From Propioniciclava coleopterorum (GTDB lineage Bacteria; Actinomycetota; Actinomycetes; Propionibacteriales; Propionibacteriaceae), in the NCBI RefSeq assembly GCF_011393335.1, contig NZ_CP049865.1:3242722-3306721 (forward strand): a DNA stretch of 64,000 nucleotides, given 5' to 3'. The position numbers and the translations under genes are program-made. Each line of letters begins with the position of its first letter. Position 1 is the stretch's first letter. The notes beneath the pieces were generated by a model. That model saw only the letters and a program-made list of their open reading frames with translations. It did no database searches and was not told the origin of the DNA. Below, piece by piece: positions 9,893-19,100 of this stretch.

Positions 9893-12800
9893 GTGCCAGC
9901 AGCCCAGCCGAGGATCGCGTTCGACCCTGCCCTGCCGATCAGCGGGGCGGTCGACGAGATCCGTGCTGCCCTGGCGGGGCACCAGGTCGTCGTCGTGGCC
10001 GGCGAGACCGGCTCGGGCAAGACCACGCAACTGCCCAAGATCGCGCTGGCGGCGGGCCGGAAGCGGATCGCGCACACCCAGCCGCGCCGCATCGCCGCGC
10101 GCTCGGTCGCCACCCGCATCGCCTCCGAGATGGGTGTCGAACTGGGCACGGCGGTGGGCTACCAGGTGCGGTTCACCCGGCAGGCCACCAAGGCGACCGC
10201 CGTCAAGCTGATGACCGACGGCATCCTGCTCGCCGAGATCGCCCACGACCGCGACCTGCGGGCCTACGACACGATCATCATCGACGAAGCGCACGAGCGC
10301 TCGCTCAACATCGACTTCCTGCTGGGCTACCTCAAGCAGTTGCTGCCGCGGCGTCCCGACCTGAAGGTCATCATCACCTCGGCGACCATCGACACGGCCC
10401 GGTTCAGCGAGCACTTCGACGACGCGCCCATCATCGAGGTGTCCGGGCGCACGTACCCCGTCGAGATCGTCTACGAGCCGCTGACCGACGCCGACGACCT
10501 GGCGGGCGGGGTCGCGGCGGCGGTGAAGACGCTGCACGCGCTGGGCGACGGCGACATCCTGGTGTTCTGCTCCGGCGAGCGCGACATCCGCGACGCGGCC
10601 GACGCCATCGGGGCCCTGAAGCTGCGCAACACCGAGGTGCTGCCGCTGTACGCGCGGCTGTCCGCCGCCGAGCAGGACCGGGTGTTCAAGCCGCACGAGG
10701 GCCTGCGGGTCGTGCTGGCCACCAACGTGGCGGAGACGTCGCTGACGGTGCCCGGGATCCGCTCGGTGGTCGACCCCGGCCTGGCCCGGATCAGCCGCTA
10801 CTCCGCCCGCACCAAGGTGCAGCGGCTGCCGATCGAGGAGATCTCCCAGGCCTCGGCCAACCAGCGCTCCGGACGCTGCGGGCGCGTCGGGCCGGGCATC
10901 GCGATCCGGCTCTACGACGAGGAGGACTTCGCGGCGCGCCCCGCGTTCACCGAGCCGGAGATCCTGCGCACCAACCTGGCCAGCGTCATCCTCCAGATGG
11001 CCGACGCGCGGCTGGGGCCCATCGAGGACTTCCCGTTCGTCGAGCCGCCGGACCGCTCGCAGGTCCGCGACGGGCTGAGGCTGCTGCGCGAGCTCGGCGC
11101 GCTGGCTGACGACGAGCCCGGACGCGACGGCCAGCGCCTCACCCCGACCGGACGCCTGCTGGCCCGACTGCCCGTCGACCCGCGGCTCGGCCGGATGCTC
11201 GTGGAGGCCGGACGCCGCGGCGTCCTGGCGGCGATGATCCCGATCGTCGCGGCGCTGGCCATCCCCGACGTGCGGGAGCGGCCCAGCGACAAGCAGGCCG
11301 AGGCGGACACGTCGCACCGCCGGTTCTGGCTGCCCGCCGACGCGGCGTCCGGCTCGGACCGGGACGCGTCCGACCTGGCCGCCACCTGGCGGCTGTGGCG
11401 CTACCTGCGCGAGCAGCGCCGCGAGCGGTCCGGCAACGCGTTCCGCCGGATGTGCCGCGACGAGTTCCTCAACTTCCTGCGGATCCGGGAGTGGCAGGAC
11501 CTGGTCACCCAGCTGCGCGACATCACCAAGGAACTCGAACTCGACGAGGCGCGCGCCCCGCGCGGGGGCGGCCGCCGCGGGCGGGGCGCGTCCGAGCAGC
11601 GGGGCCGCGAGCGGTCGCGTCCGGACGCGGCGGGGCCGGACGCCGAGCCCGACTGGGACGCGGTGCACACCTCCGCGCTGGCGGGGCTGCTCTCGCACGT
11701 CGGGCTGAAGGAGACCCGGGGCGACGACAAGACCCCGCAGCGCCGCGGCCGCCGGCCTCTGGCGGAGTACCTGGGCGCGCGCGGGGCGCGCTTCGCGATC
11801 CAGCCCGGCTCGGCGGCGGCGAAGGCGGAGCCGCCGCTGGTGGCGGCGGTCGAGCTGGTCGAGACGACCCGGCTCTGGGGCCGGACGGTGGTGCCGGTCA
11901 CCGCCGAGATGGTCGAGGCCGTCGGCGCCCACCTCCTGGTGCGGCAGTACGGCGAGCCCCGGTGGTCGGCCTCGCGGGGCCAGGTGGTCGCCGACGAGCG
12001 CGTGCTGCTGCTGGGCGTCCCGATCGTCGCGGGCCGGACCGTCGGCTACGCCCGCGTCGACCCGGTCGTGGCGCGGGAGATCTTCCTCCGCTCGGCGCTC
12101 GTGGAGGGCCAGTGGCGTACCCGGCACCACTTCTTCGCCCGCAACGAGCGCGCCCGCGCGGAGGCCCAGGAGCTCGAGGAGCGCACCCGCCGCCGCGACA
12201 TCGCCGCCGACGACGACGGCATCTACGCCTTCTACGACCGCCGCGTCCCGACCACGGTGACCGGGGTGGTGGAGTTCGACCGCTGGTGGCGCGACAAGCG
12301 CCGCGAGGAGGACCGGTTCCTCGACTTCAGCGTCGACGACCTCATCGAGGACGTCTCCGCCCTCGACGTGTCCGAGTTCCCCGACTCGTGGACGGTCGGG
12401 CCGACCGAGGTCCCCGTCAGCTACACGTTCGACCCCGGCGCCGGACGCGACGGCGTGAGCGTCGAGGTGGACGTGTCCGTGCTCAACCAGGTCGACGCCG
12501 CCCCCTTCACCTGGCAGGTGCCCGGGCTGCGCACCGAGCTGGCCACCGAGCTGATCCGCGCCCTGCCCAAGGCGGTCCGCACCCGGTTCGTGCCCGCCCC
12601 CGACTGGGCGCGCCGGGCCCTCACCTGGCTCGACGAGCGCCCCGAGTGGGCGCAACGCCCCTTCCCGGACGCCTTCGCCGCGGCCCTGGGCGGGCTGTCG
12701 GGCGGCCCGGTGGACCCGGCGCTGTTCTCCCTCGACGCCCTGCCCGAGCACCTGCGCGTCCACTACGTCATCACCGACGGCACCAAGGAGTTGGGCACCG

Positions 12801-13747
12801 GCACCGATTTCGAGGCGCTGCGGACGCGGTACGCCCCCCGCCTCAACCAGCGGCTCAACGCCACCTCGGAGCTGACCCACGCCGGCGCGACGTCGTGGAA
12901 GTTCGGCGTCCTGCCCGCGACGACCGAGATCGCGCGTCGGCCCACGCCGCTGGTCGGGTATCCGGCGCTGGTCGACCAGGGCGACACCGTGGGCGTCCGG
13001 GTGGCCAACACCCCCGAGAAGGCCGCGCGCTGGCACGCGCTGGGCCTGCGCCGCCTGATCGCGCTCGACAGTCCCGACCCGACCCGGTCGGTGTTCGCGC
13101 ACCTGTCCAACCCGGACCGGATCGCGCTGGCGTCCGGGCCGTACGAGAACCTCAACGCGCTGCTCGCCGACGCCCGGCTGCGCGCCATCGCCGACCGGCT
13201 CGCCGCGCTGCGGCTCGACCCGGGGGAGGTGCGCGACGAGGCGGCCTTCGTCGCCGCCAAGGACGCCGTCCGCCCCGACGTGGCCGAGCGGATGCAGGCC
13301 ATCACGCGGCAGGCGGCCTCCGTGCTGAGCCGCGCCACGGCCGTCCGCTCCGCCCTGGCCGGGCAATCCGGCCCCAGCGTCTCCGACGCCCGCGCGCAGC
13401 TGGACAACCTGGTGTTCGCCGGCTTCATCGCCGCCACGCCCGAGCCGCACTTCACCCGGCTGGACCGCTATCTGCACGCGCTGGCCAACCGCGTCGCCGC
13501 GTGGCGCGACAACCCCGCGCGCGAGGCCCAGCACCTGGAGACCATCTCCGCGCTGGAGGACGCCTACGACGCCGCCATCGCCGGCCACCCCGTGGGCGAA
13601 CTGCCCGCGGCGGCGTCCGAGGTGGGCTGGCTGCTGGAGGAGCTCCGGGTCAGCCTGTTCGCCCAGTCGCTGGGCACCGCGCAGAGCGTCTCGGCCAAGC
13701 GTGTCCGCACGGCCATCGCCGCTCTGGCCGCGCGCCGCGCCGACTAG
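9893..13747 (+). CDS. hrpA: ATP-dependent RNA helicase HrpA (DEAH family)
   Basis: 1284 residues, the normal length of HrpA. Motif I GETGSGKTTQ near residue 38, DEAH box in IIDEAHERSLN near 130, motif III SATIDTARFSEHF, and motif VI QRSGRCGRVGPG near 325, followed by the helicase-associated and OB domains and the long C-terminal DUF3418 region that separates HrpA from shorter DEAH helicases. It remodels RNA, including mRNA and stalled ribosomes in E. coli. The GTG at 9893 is preferred because a TACACT box lies 8 bases upstream; the frame is open back to 9830. A charged Arg/Gly insert (about residues 560-585) is rich in RGRGASEQRGRER-like sequence. The stop codon forms part of the next gene's -10 box. 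Confidence 0.93.
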   Translation: MPAAQPRIAFDPALPISGAVDEIRAALAGHQVVVVAGETGSGKTTQLPKIALAAGRKRIAHTQPRRIAARSVATRIASEMGVELGTAVGYQVRFTRQATKATAVKLMTDGILLAEIAHDRDLRAYDTIIIDEAHERSLNIDFLLGYLKQLLPRRPDLKVIITSATIDTARFSEHFDDAPIIEVSGRTYPVEIVYEPLTDADDLAGGVAAAVKTLHALGDGDILVFCSGERDIRDAADAIGALKLRNTEVLPLYARLSAAEQDRVFKPHEGLRVVLATNVAETSLTVPGIRSVVDPGLARISRYSARTKVQRLPIEEISQASANQRSGRCGRVGPGIAIRLYDEEDFAARPAFTEPEILRTNLASVILQMADARLGPIEDFPFVEPPDRSQVRDGLRLLRELGALADDEPGRDGQRLTPTGRLLARLPVDPRLGRMLVEAGRRGVLAAMIPIVAALAIPDVRERPSDKQAEADTSHRRFWLPADAASGSDRDASDLAATWRLWRYLREQRRERSGNAFRRMCRDEFLNFLRIREWQDLVTQLRDITKELELDEARAPRGGGRRGRGASEQRGRERSRPDAAGPDAEPDWDAVHTSALAGLLSHVGLKETRGDDKTPQRRGRRPLAEYLGARGARFAIQPGSAAAKAEPPLVAAVELVETTRLWGRTVVPVTAEMVEAVGAHLLVRQYGEPRWSASRGQVVADERVLLLGVPIVAGRTVGYARVDPVVAREIFLRSALVEGQWRTRHHFFARNERARAEAQELEERTRRRDIAADDDGIYAFYDRRVPTTVTGVVEFDRWWRDKRREEDRFLDFSVDDLIEDVSALDVSEFPDSWTVGPTEVPVSYTFDPGAGRDGVSVEVDVSVLNQVDAAPFTWQVPGLRTELATELIRALPKAVRTRFVPAPDWARRALTWLDERPEWAQRPFPDAFAAALGGLSGGPVDPALFSLDALPEHLRVHYVITDGTKELGTGTDFEALRTRYAPRLNQRLNATSELTHAGATSWKFGVLPATTEIARRPTPLVGYPALVDQGDTVGVRVANTPEKAARWHALGLRRLIALDSPDPTRSVFAHLSNPDRIALASGPYENLNALLADARLRAIADRLAALRLDPGEVRDEAAFVAAKDAVRPDVAERMQAITRQAASVLSRATAVRSALAGQSGPSVSDARAQLDNLVFAGFIAATPEPHFTRLDRYLHALANRVAAWRDNPAREAQHLETISALEDAYDAAIAGHPVGELPAAASEVGWLLEELRVSLFAQSLGTAQSVSAKRVRTAIAALAARRAD

Positions 13748-13750
13748 AGT
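13745..13750 (+). promoter_or_regulatory. -10 box TAGAGT overlapping the hrpA stop codon
   Basis: TAGAGT begins with the TAG stop of hrpA (13745-13747) and ends 7 bases before ATG 13758 of the PAC2 gene. No ribosome-binding site lies between. Confidence 0.5.
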
Positions 13751-13757
13751 GGCCGCC

Positions 13758-14663
13758 ATGGCTGACCCGTCGGAGCTCTACACCGTGGACGCCGAGGTCC
13801 GGGACGCCGTCCTGGGCACCGCCCCGGTCCTGCTGCACCTCCTCGAGGGCTACGTGGACGCCGGCCAGGTGGGCCGGCAGATCGCCCAGCACCTGCTGGC
13901 CACCGGGCAGCCGGAGGTGGTGGCCACGTTCGACCACGACGCCCTCCACGACTACCGCTCGCGGCGCCCCCAGCTCGTCTTCGACCAGAACACCTGGGTC
14001 GAGATGAGCGACCCCGACCTCGTCCTGTCGAAGCTGACCGACGCCACCGGGCGGGTCTACCTGCTGCTGAGCGGCCCCGAACCCGACATGGGCTGGCGCC
14101 GCGCCCTGGACGCCGTGCTCGCGCTCGCCGCCGACCTCGGCGTGACGGAGCTGGTCACGGCGCACGGGATCCCGATGGCCGTGCCGCACACCCGGCCCAC
14201 CCTGATCACCGGGCACGCCACCGACCCGGCCCTGGTCGCCGAGAACCCCGTGTGGATCGACCGGGTGACCGTGCCGGGCAGCTTCTCCGCGACGCTGGAG
14301 TTCGTGGCGGGGGAGCGCGGCTTCACCGCCCGCGGCTTCGTCGCGCACGTCCCGCACTACCTCGCGCCGGGCACCTACGCGCCGGCCGCGCTGGCCGTCA
14401 TCGAGCGGATCCGCGAGGCGACGGGCCTGCACCTGCCGCCCGGCGACCTGGCCACCCTGGCGATGGGCACGCTGGCGCAGCTGGAGGAGGAGGTCTCCTC
14501 CGACGGCGAGCTCGGACCGCTGGTCTCGGCGCTGGAGGAGCAGTACGACGAACTGGTCGCAGGCGGCGGCCGTTCGGTGCCGTCGGCGGACGAGATCGGC
14601 GCCGTCATCGAGCAGTTCCTGGCCGACCGCGACGACGAAGGGAACGCCGGTGGATCACATTGA
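13758..14663 (+). CDS. PAC2 family protein (proteasome assembly chaperone-like)
   Basis: 301 residues. The opening (ELYTVDAEVRDAVLGTAPVL then LEGYVDAGQVG) and the VTAHGIPMAVPHTRP and GFVAHVPHYL segments are those of the actinobacterial PAC2 family, related by fold to eukaryotic proteasome assembly chaperone 2. The biochemical role in bacteria is not established; many actinobacteria carry it with or without a proteasome. The ATG at 13758 is chosen because of the -10 box seven bases upstream; the frame is open further upstream. It overlaps the tesB start by 14 bases, implying translational coupling. Confidence 0.8.
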   Translation: MADPSELYTVDAEVRDAVLGTAPVLLHLLEGYVDAGQVGRQIAQHLLATGQPEVVATFDHDALHDYRSRRPQLVFDQNTWVEMSDPDLVLSKLTDATGRVYLLLSGPEPDMGWRRALDAVLALAADLGVTELVTAHGIPMAVPHTRPTLITGHATDPALVAENPVWIDRVTVPGSFSATLEFVAGERGFTARGFVAHVPHYLAPGTYAPAALAVIERIREATGLHLPPGDLATLAMGTLAQLEEEVSSDGELGPLVSALEEQYDELVAGGGRSVPSADEIGAVIEQFLADRDDEGNAGGSH

Positions 14664-15521
14664 TCAGGTGCTGGAGCTCCTGGAGGTCAAGCGCATCGGG
14701 CCCGACGTCTTCGTCGGCGAGAACCCCGACACCCACCTGCAGCGCGTCTTCGGCGGGCAGGTCATGGGCCAGTCGCTGGCGGCGATGTACCACACGGTCG
14801 CCTCGGACCGGCTCGCGCACTCGCTGATGGGCTACTTCCTGCGCCCGGGCTCCACCGCGGCGCCGATCGAGTACGTCGTCACCCGCACCCGCGACGGCGG
14901 GTCGTTCTCCAGCCGCCGCGTCACCGCGTCCCAGGGCGGCCAGGACATCTTCGTGATGTCGGCGTCGTTCAAGGTGCCCGAGGAACAGGGGCTGGAGCAC
15001 GCGCTCGCCCCGCTGCCCGACCTGGCGCCGCCGGAGGACTGCCCGTCGCTGGCGTCGGTGCTGGGGCGGCGTTCCCCGTGGACCGCCGAGATCTGGGAGC
15101 GGGAGTGGGCCGCGCTGGACGCCCGCTGGATCACCGACTCGCTGGGCTCCAGCAACGGCGAGCCCAGCCTTCAGATGTGGATCCGCTCGGTCGGCGCGCT
15201 GCCCGACGACCCGCGCGTGCACCAGATGGTGCTGGCCTACGCGTCCGACCTGACGCTGCTGCCGGTCAGCACGCTCACGCATCCGGAGGCGTTCGGCTCC
15301 CCGCGGCTGCAGATGGCCACCATCGACCACTCGATGTGGTTCCACCGGCCGATCCGCGCCGACGAGTGGGTGCTGTACGACCAGACCTCGCCCAACCTCA
15401 ACAACGCGCTGGGGTTCTCGCGCGGCCGGCTCTTCGCCCAGGACGGGACGCTGGGGGCGAACGCGGTGCAGGAGGGGCTGATCCGCATCGGCGACGCCCG
15501 CCCCGCACCGGCCTGGTCTGA
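14650..15521 (+). CDS. tesB: acyl-CoA thioesterase II (TesB), probable frameshift at the 3' end
   Basis: Hydrolyses acyl-CoA to free acid and CoA. Double hot-dog fold, recognised from RVFGGQVMGQSLAAMYHTV near residue 30, the LMGYFLRPGS strand, and the second half MATIDHSMWFHRPIRADEWVLYDQ with NALGFSRGRLFAQDGTL. TesB proteins end shortly after the VQEGLIR segment (about 15484). As read, the frame stays open to 15834 and would run antisense into sigB. Adding one C to the C4 run at 15501-15504 gives DARPRTGLV and a TGA at 15519, a 290-residue protein of normal size. I therefore place the end at 15521. GTG start inside the PAC2 gene. Confidence 0.85.
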
Positions 15522-15627
15522 GCCCGCACCGCCGGCTTCGCGGCCGCGCCTCTCGTCGGTCCCGCCGGTCGATGGGCAGGCCCGACCCGAGCCCGCACCT
15601 GCCGGCCTCGCGCCCCCGGACGCACGA

Positions 15628-15658
15628 AGGCGGGGCCGGGACGAACCCGGCCCCGCCT
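15628..15658. terminator. strong hairpin between convergent tesB and sigB
   Basis: AGGCGGGGCCGGG (15628-15640) pairs perfectly with its complement at 15646-15658 over a 5-base loop. Placed between two convergent genes, so it can serve both. No T-tract on either side. Confidence 0.65.
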
Positions 15659-15701
15659 CCACGGGGTGCCGCTCTCCTGCGTGCCCTGGCGCCGCCGCGC
15701 G

Positions 15702-16655
15702 TCAGGCCGCGATCTGGGTGTTGCGCAGCTTGGCGATCGCCTGCCGCTCGATCTGGCGGACGCGCTCGGCGGTGATGCCCCACACGCTCGCGATGTCGGC
15801 CAGCTTGGCCTGGCGGCCGTCCAGCAGGCCGTAGCGACGCCGGACGACGTCGGCGGACCGCTCGTCGAGGTTGCCCAGCATGTCGTCGAGCCGGGCGCGA
15901 TCCTCGGCGTCCAGCACGACCTCGTCGGGGCCGGGCGTCGTGTCGCGGGCCAGCAGGTCGCCCAGCGCGGTGTCGCCGTCCTCCTCGACCGGGGCGTCCA
16001 GTGAGACGTGGTCGCGGGCCAGACGGAGCAGTTCGACGATCCGATCCTCCTCGAGGCCGAGCTCGTCGGCGATCTCGATGATCTCGGGCTCGCGGCCCAG
16101 CTTGCGCTCCAGGTTGCGGCGGGTCGCCGAGACCTGGTTGATCTGCTCGGCGACGTGCACGGGCAGCCGGACGATGCGGGACTGCTGCGCGATGCCGCGG
16201 CTGATGGACTGCCGGACCCACCAGGTGGCGTAGGTGGAGAACTTGAAGCCCTTGGTGTAGTCGAACTTCTCCACCGCGCGGATCAGGCCGGTGTTGCCCT
16301 CCTGGACCAGGTCCAGCAGCGGCATCTGCGAGCGGCCGTACTTGCGCGCCACGGAGACGACCAGGCGCAGGTTGGCGGTGATGAACTGCTTCATCGCGGC
16401 CTGGCCCTCCTCGGCGATGGTCTGCAGTTCCTCGGTGGACGCCTTGACGGCCTTGCGGCCGCCGCGCTCCTTGACGAGCAGGTTGCCGGCGAGGATGTTC
16501 TCGGCGTACAGCCCGGCCTCGATGCGCCGGGCGAGGAAGACCTCCTCCTCGGCGCTCAGGAGCGGGGTCTTGGCGATGCCGTCGAGGTACAGGCCGACGG
16601 AGTCCTTGCCGTCGATGCCTTCGGAAGAGCGAATGCGGTGTGCGCTGGAGATCAT
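15702..16655 (-). CDS. sigB: RNA polymerase sigma factor SigB (group 2, RpoD-like)
   Basis: 317 residues. Regions 1.2 (DSVGLYLDGIAKTPLLSAEE), 2.1-2.4 ([41 protein letters not shown]), 3 and 4.2 (ITAERVRQIERQAIAKLRN) are all present, but the long acidic/basic N-terminal extension of the principal sigma is absent. This is the non-essential principal-like sigma that broadens stress and stationary-phase transcription in actinobacteria. ATG at 16655 preceded by GAAAGGAC. Upstream is a CGAAC-N18-GTT sequence resembling SigH/SigR promoters. Convergent with tesB, close to sigA as in mycobacteria. Confidence 0.92.
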   Translation of the reverse strand: MISSAHRIRSSEGIDGKDSVGLYLDGIAKTPLLSAEEEVFLARRIEAGLYAENILAGNLLVKERGGRKAVKASTEELQTIAEEGQAAMKQFITANLRLVVSVARKYGRSQMPLLDLVQEGNTGLIRAVEKFDYTKGFKFSTYATWWVRQSISRGIAQQSRIVRLPVHVAEQINQVSATRRNLERKLGREPEIIEIADELGLEEDRIVELLRLARDHVSLDAPVEEDGDTALGDLLARDTTPGPDEVVLDAEDRARLDDMLGNLDERSADVVRRRYGLLDGRQAKLADIASVWGITAERVRQIERQAIAKLRNTQIAA

Positions 16656-16684
16656 GCGGTCGTCCTTTCGATCGTCACCAGTAC

Positions 16685-16710
16685 AACGCCTGATCGTCCG
16701 GATTTGTTCG
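16685..16710 (-). promoter_or_regulatory. candidate SigH/SigR-type promoter for sigB
   Basis: On the minus strand CGAAC is followed after exactly 18 bases by GTT, resembling the GGAAC/T-N18-GTT recognition pattern of SigH/SigR. The ATG of sigB is about 30 bases downstream. First base deviates from consensus. Confidence 0.35.
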
Positions 16711-16733
16711 CTGAGGGCCCGAACGGGCCTCAG
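16711..16733 (-). terminator. hairpin downstream of oligopeptidase B
   Basis: CTGAGG-G-CCCG pairs with CGGGCCTCAG around an AA turn with one bulged G. It lies between the oligopeptidase B stop (16810) and the sigB promoter. A weaker second hairpin (CACCCC/GGGGTG, 16777-16796) precedes it. Confidence 0.45.
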
Positions 16734-16809
16734 GACGCCCCCGACCTCTCCAGATCAAGACTGTGGTCGTACGGGACACCCCTGCCCACGGGGGTGGACA
16801 CCCGGGGTC

Positions 16810-18939
16810 TCACTCCCGGACGCCCACCTGGTCCAGCAGCCACGCCAGCTGGAAGGCCCGCTCGCGCCAGGCCTTGTAGCGTCCCGAGACGCCGCCGTGC
16901 CCGGCCACCATCTCCGTCTTGAGCAGGATGGGGCGCTCCGGCGGATTCGTCGCCGTCGTCTGCAGGCGCGCGGTCCACTTGGCGGGTTCGGTGACCTCGA
17001 CGCGGGTGTCGTTGAGGCTCGTCGTGACGAGGATCGCCGGGTACGGGACCGGCGCCACGTTCTCGTAAGGGGAGTAGGCCTTCATCGCCGCGTAGATCGC
17101 GGGATCGGCGACCGGGTTGCCCCACTCCTCCCACTCCATCACCGTGAGCGGCAGTTCGGGGTTCAGGATGGTCGTCAACGGATCGACGAACGGGACGACC
17201 GCGTGGGCCGCCCGGAACAGGTCGGGTGCCAGGTTCAGCGCCGCGCCGATCAGCAGGCCGCCCGCGGAACCGCCCTCGGCCAGCAGCCGGTCGGGCGCGA
17301 CGTAGCCCTGCTCGACGAGCAGCCGGCCGGCCGCGACGAAGTCGCTGAAGGTGTTGGCCTTGTGCTCGCCCTTGCCGCCCTCGTACCAGGGCCGCCCGAG
17401 CTCGCCGCCGCCGCGGACGTGCGCGATCGCGAAGACCAGGCCGCGGTCCAGCAGGCTCAGCCGGCTCATGGCGAAGTACGGCATGGTCGCCGACTCGTAG
17501 GCGCCGTAGCCGTACAGCAGGCCGGCCGCCGTTCCGTCGACGGGGGTGTCGCGGTGCCGCACCACCGACACCGGGACGCGGGTGCCGTCCGGCGCGGTGG
17601 CCCACAGCCGCTCGCTGACGTAGACCGACCGGTCGTAGGGGCCGCGCTGGGGGTGGTCGAGGACCGGGGTCTCCTTCAGCAGCCGGCGCTCGCCGGTGTC
17701 GAGGCGGTACTCCCACACCGACGGGGGGCTCACCAGCGACTCGTAGCCGAACCGGATCCGGTCGGTGTCGAAGTCGGGGGACTCCTCGGCGCCGACGTCG
17801 TACAGGTTCTCGTCGAACTCCAGCTCCACCGGATCGCCGAGGCGACCCTCGGCGTCCCGGGGGAGCAGCATGATGCCCGCCAGGCCGTCGGTGCGGTGCT
17901 CGACCACGACCGAACGCTCGTAGACCGTCACCCCGGTGAGGCGGCGACGCGGGTCCTCGGCCAGGACGGGCTCCCACTGCTCCGCCGACGTGGCGTCCAG
18001 CGGGGCGCGGCTAAGCGCGAACTGCGGCGCGCCGTCGTTGTGCAGGACCCACAGCCCGTCGGGGGCCACCTCGATGGAGTAGTCGACGCCCTGGCGGCGT
18101 GGGGCGACCACCCGCGGCGCCGCCGTCGGGTCGTCCGCCGGGAGCAGGGCCGCCTCGCTGGTGAGCTTGGAGGAGGCCTCGATGATGATCCAGCGATGAT
18201 CGCGCGAGTCGTCCACGCCGATCCAGAACCGCTCGTCCGGCTCCTCCACCACCAGGGCGTCCGGCGTGGCCCCGCCGAGCTCGTGGCGCCACACCTGGTG
18301 CGGGCGCCAGGCGGCGTCCACGCGGGTGTAGAAGAACCAGTCGCGCCCGGCCCAGGCGCCGCCGGCGCCCACACCCGGCAGCGGGCCGTCGATCACCTCG
18401 CCGGTGGCGAGGTCGGCGAACCACAGGTCGTAGCGCTCGTCGCCGGCGACGTCGGTGGAGTAGGCCAGGCGGGTGCCGTCGGGGGACACCTGCGCGTGCC
18501 CCATCGAGAAGAAGTCGTGGCCCTCGGCGAGCGCCTGCACGTCCATGACCAGCTGCTCGCCCTCGGGCGGGGTGGTCACATCGGGGATGTCGTCGCGGGA
18601 GGTGGCGGGCACGCGGTACGTGCTGGGGTAGTCCAGACCCTCGGTGGTGCGGCTGTAGTACCAGAAGCTGCTGCCGTCGGTGTGCGTGACGTGGGTGGGG
18701 ACCGACAGGTCGGTCTGCTTGGTGCGCGCCTTCAGGTCGCCGAACAGCGTCTCGGTGAGGGGGGCCAGATGCGCCGTCTCCTGCTCGGTGTAGGCGTTCT
18801 GGCCCTCCAGGAACGCGAGCAGATCGGGGTCGGTCTTGTCCGCCATCCAGTGGTACGGGTCCGCCACGGCGTCGCCGTGGACGGTGCGGATGTAGGGGCG
18901 CTCGGGCGCGCGGGGAGGCGTCAGCTTCGGTTCGGGCAC
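16810..18939 (-). CDS. ptrB: oligopeptidase B (protease II, S9 family)
   Basis: 709 residues. Cleaves short peptides after Lys or Arg in the cytoplasm. N-terminal propeller domain with DPYHWMADKTDPDLLAFL near residue 30; C-terminal hydrolase with GYGAYESATMPYF, the nucleophile in GGSAGGLL, the Asp in TSLNDTRVEVTEP and the His in VAGHGGVSGR. The Glu-rich acidic pocket typical of OpB and the LLYGYGAY oxyanion strand separate it from the prolyl oligopeptidase at 6.4 kb. GTG at 18939 begins VPEPKLTPPRAPERPYIRT, a typical OpB start; the frame is open further upstream. Divergent from sigA. Confidence 0.92.
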   Translation of the reverse strand: MPEPKLTPPRAPERPYIRTVHGDAVADPYHWMADKTDPDLLAFLEGQNAYTEQETAHLAPLTETLFGDLKARTKQTDLSVPTHVTHTDGSSFWYYSRTTEGLDYPSTYRVPATSRDDIPDVTTPPEGEQLVMDVQALAEGHDFFSMGHAQVSPDGTRLAYSTDVAGDERYDLWFADLATGEVIDGPLPGVGAGGAWAGRDWFFYTRVDAAWRPHQVWRHELGGATPDALVVEEPDERFWIGVDDSRDHRWIIIEASSKLTSEAALLPADDPTAAPRVVAPRRQGVDYSIEVAPDGLWVLHNDGAPQFALSRAPLDATSAEQWEPVLAEDPRRRLTGVTVYERSVVVEHRTDGLAGIMLLPRDAEGRLGDPVELEFDENLYDVGAEESPDFDTDRIRFGYESLVSPPSVWEYRLDTGERRLLKETPVLDHPQRGPYDRSVYVSERLWATAPDGTRVPVSVVRHRDTPVDGTAAGLLYGYGAYESATMPYFAMSRLSLLDRGLVFAIAHVRGGGELGRPWYEGGKGEHKANTFSDFVAAGRLLVEQGYVAPDRLLAEGGSAGGLLIGAALNLAPDLFRAAHAVVPFVDPLTTILNPELPLTVMEWEEWGNPVADPAIYAAMKAYSPYENVAPVPYPAILVTTSLNDTRVEVTEPAKWTARLQTTATNPPERPILLKTEMVAGHGGVSGRYKAWRERAFQLAWLLDQVGVRE

Positions 18940-19024
18940 GCGGGCCAGCCTAGCCGCGGACTCCGCACACCCGGGGACGGGGCGAACACGCGCGGGCGTC
19001 CATTTGGGTCCGGCACCTCGGCGT

Positions 19025-19050
19025 GGAAGAATGAACACGCGCCGACCGTT
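19025..19050 (+). promoter_or_regulatory. candidate SigR/SigH-type promoter for sigA
   Basis: GGAAG (19025-19029) is followed after exactly 18 bases by GTT (19048-19050), one mismatch from GGAAT-N18-GTT. The GTT is inside a TTGACA (19049-19054), but no good -10 follows that at 17 bases. The sigA start is 50 bases downstream. A SigR-dependent promoter is known for hrdB in Streptomyces. Confidence 0.4.
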
Positions 19051-19100
19051 GACAACTCCCGGTTCGGCCACGCCCAGAAGCGGACGAGGAGAGGTCCCAA

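Noticed and set aside
9812-13759. A 1315-codon open frame antisense to hrpA, and similar long antisense frames over acnA (47229-49787), parE (28175-30364) and thrS (57574-61161)
   Set aside because: They follow from extreme G+C at third codon positions. They show no family motifs and lie across well-recognised genes.
15521-15834. A 110-residue C-terminal extension of TesB
   Set aside because: It is low-complexity Pro/Ala/Arg sequence that passes through a terminator and antisense into sigB; a one-base correction gives the normal end.
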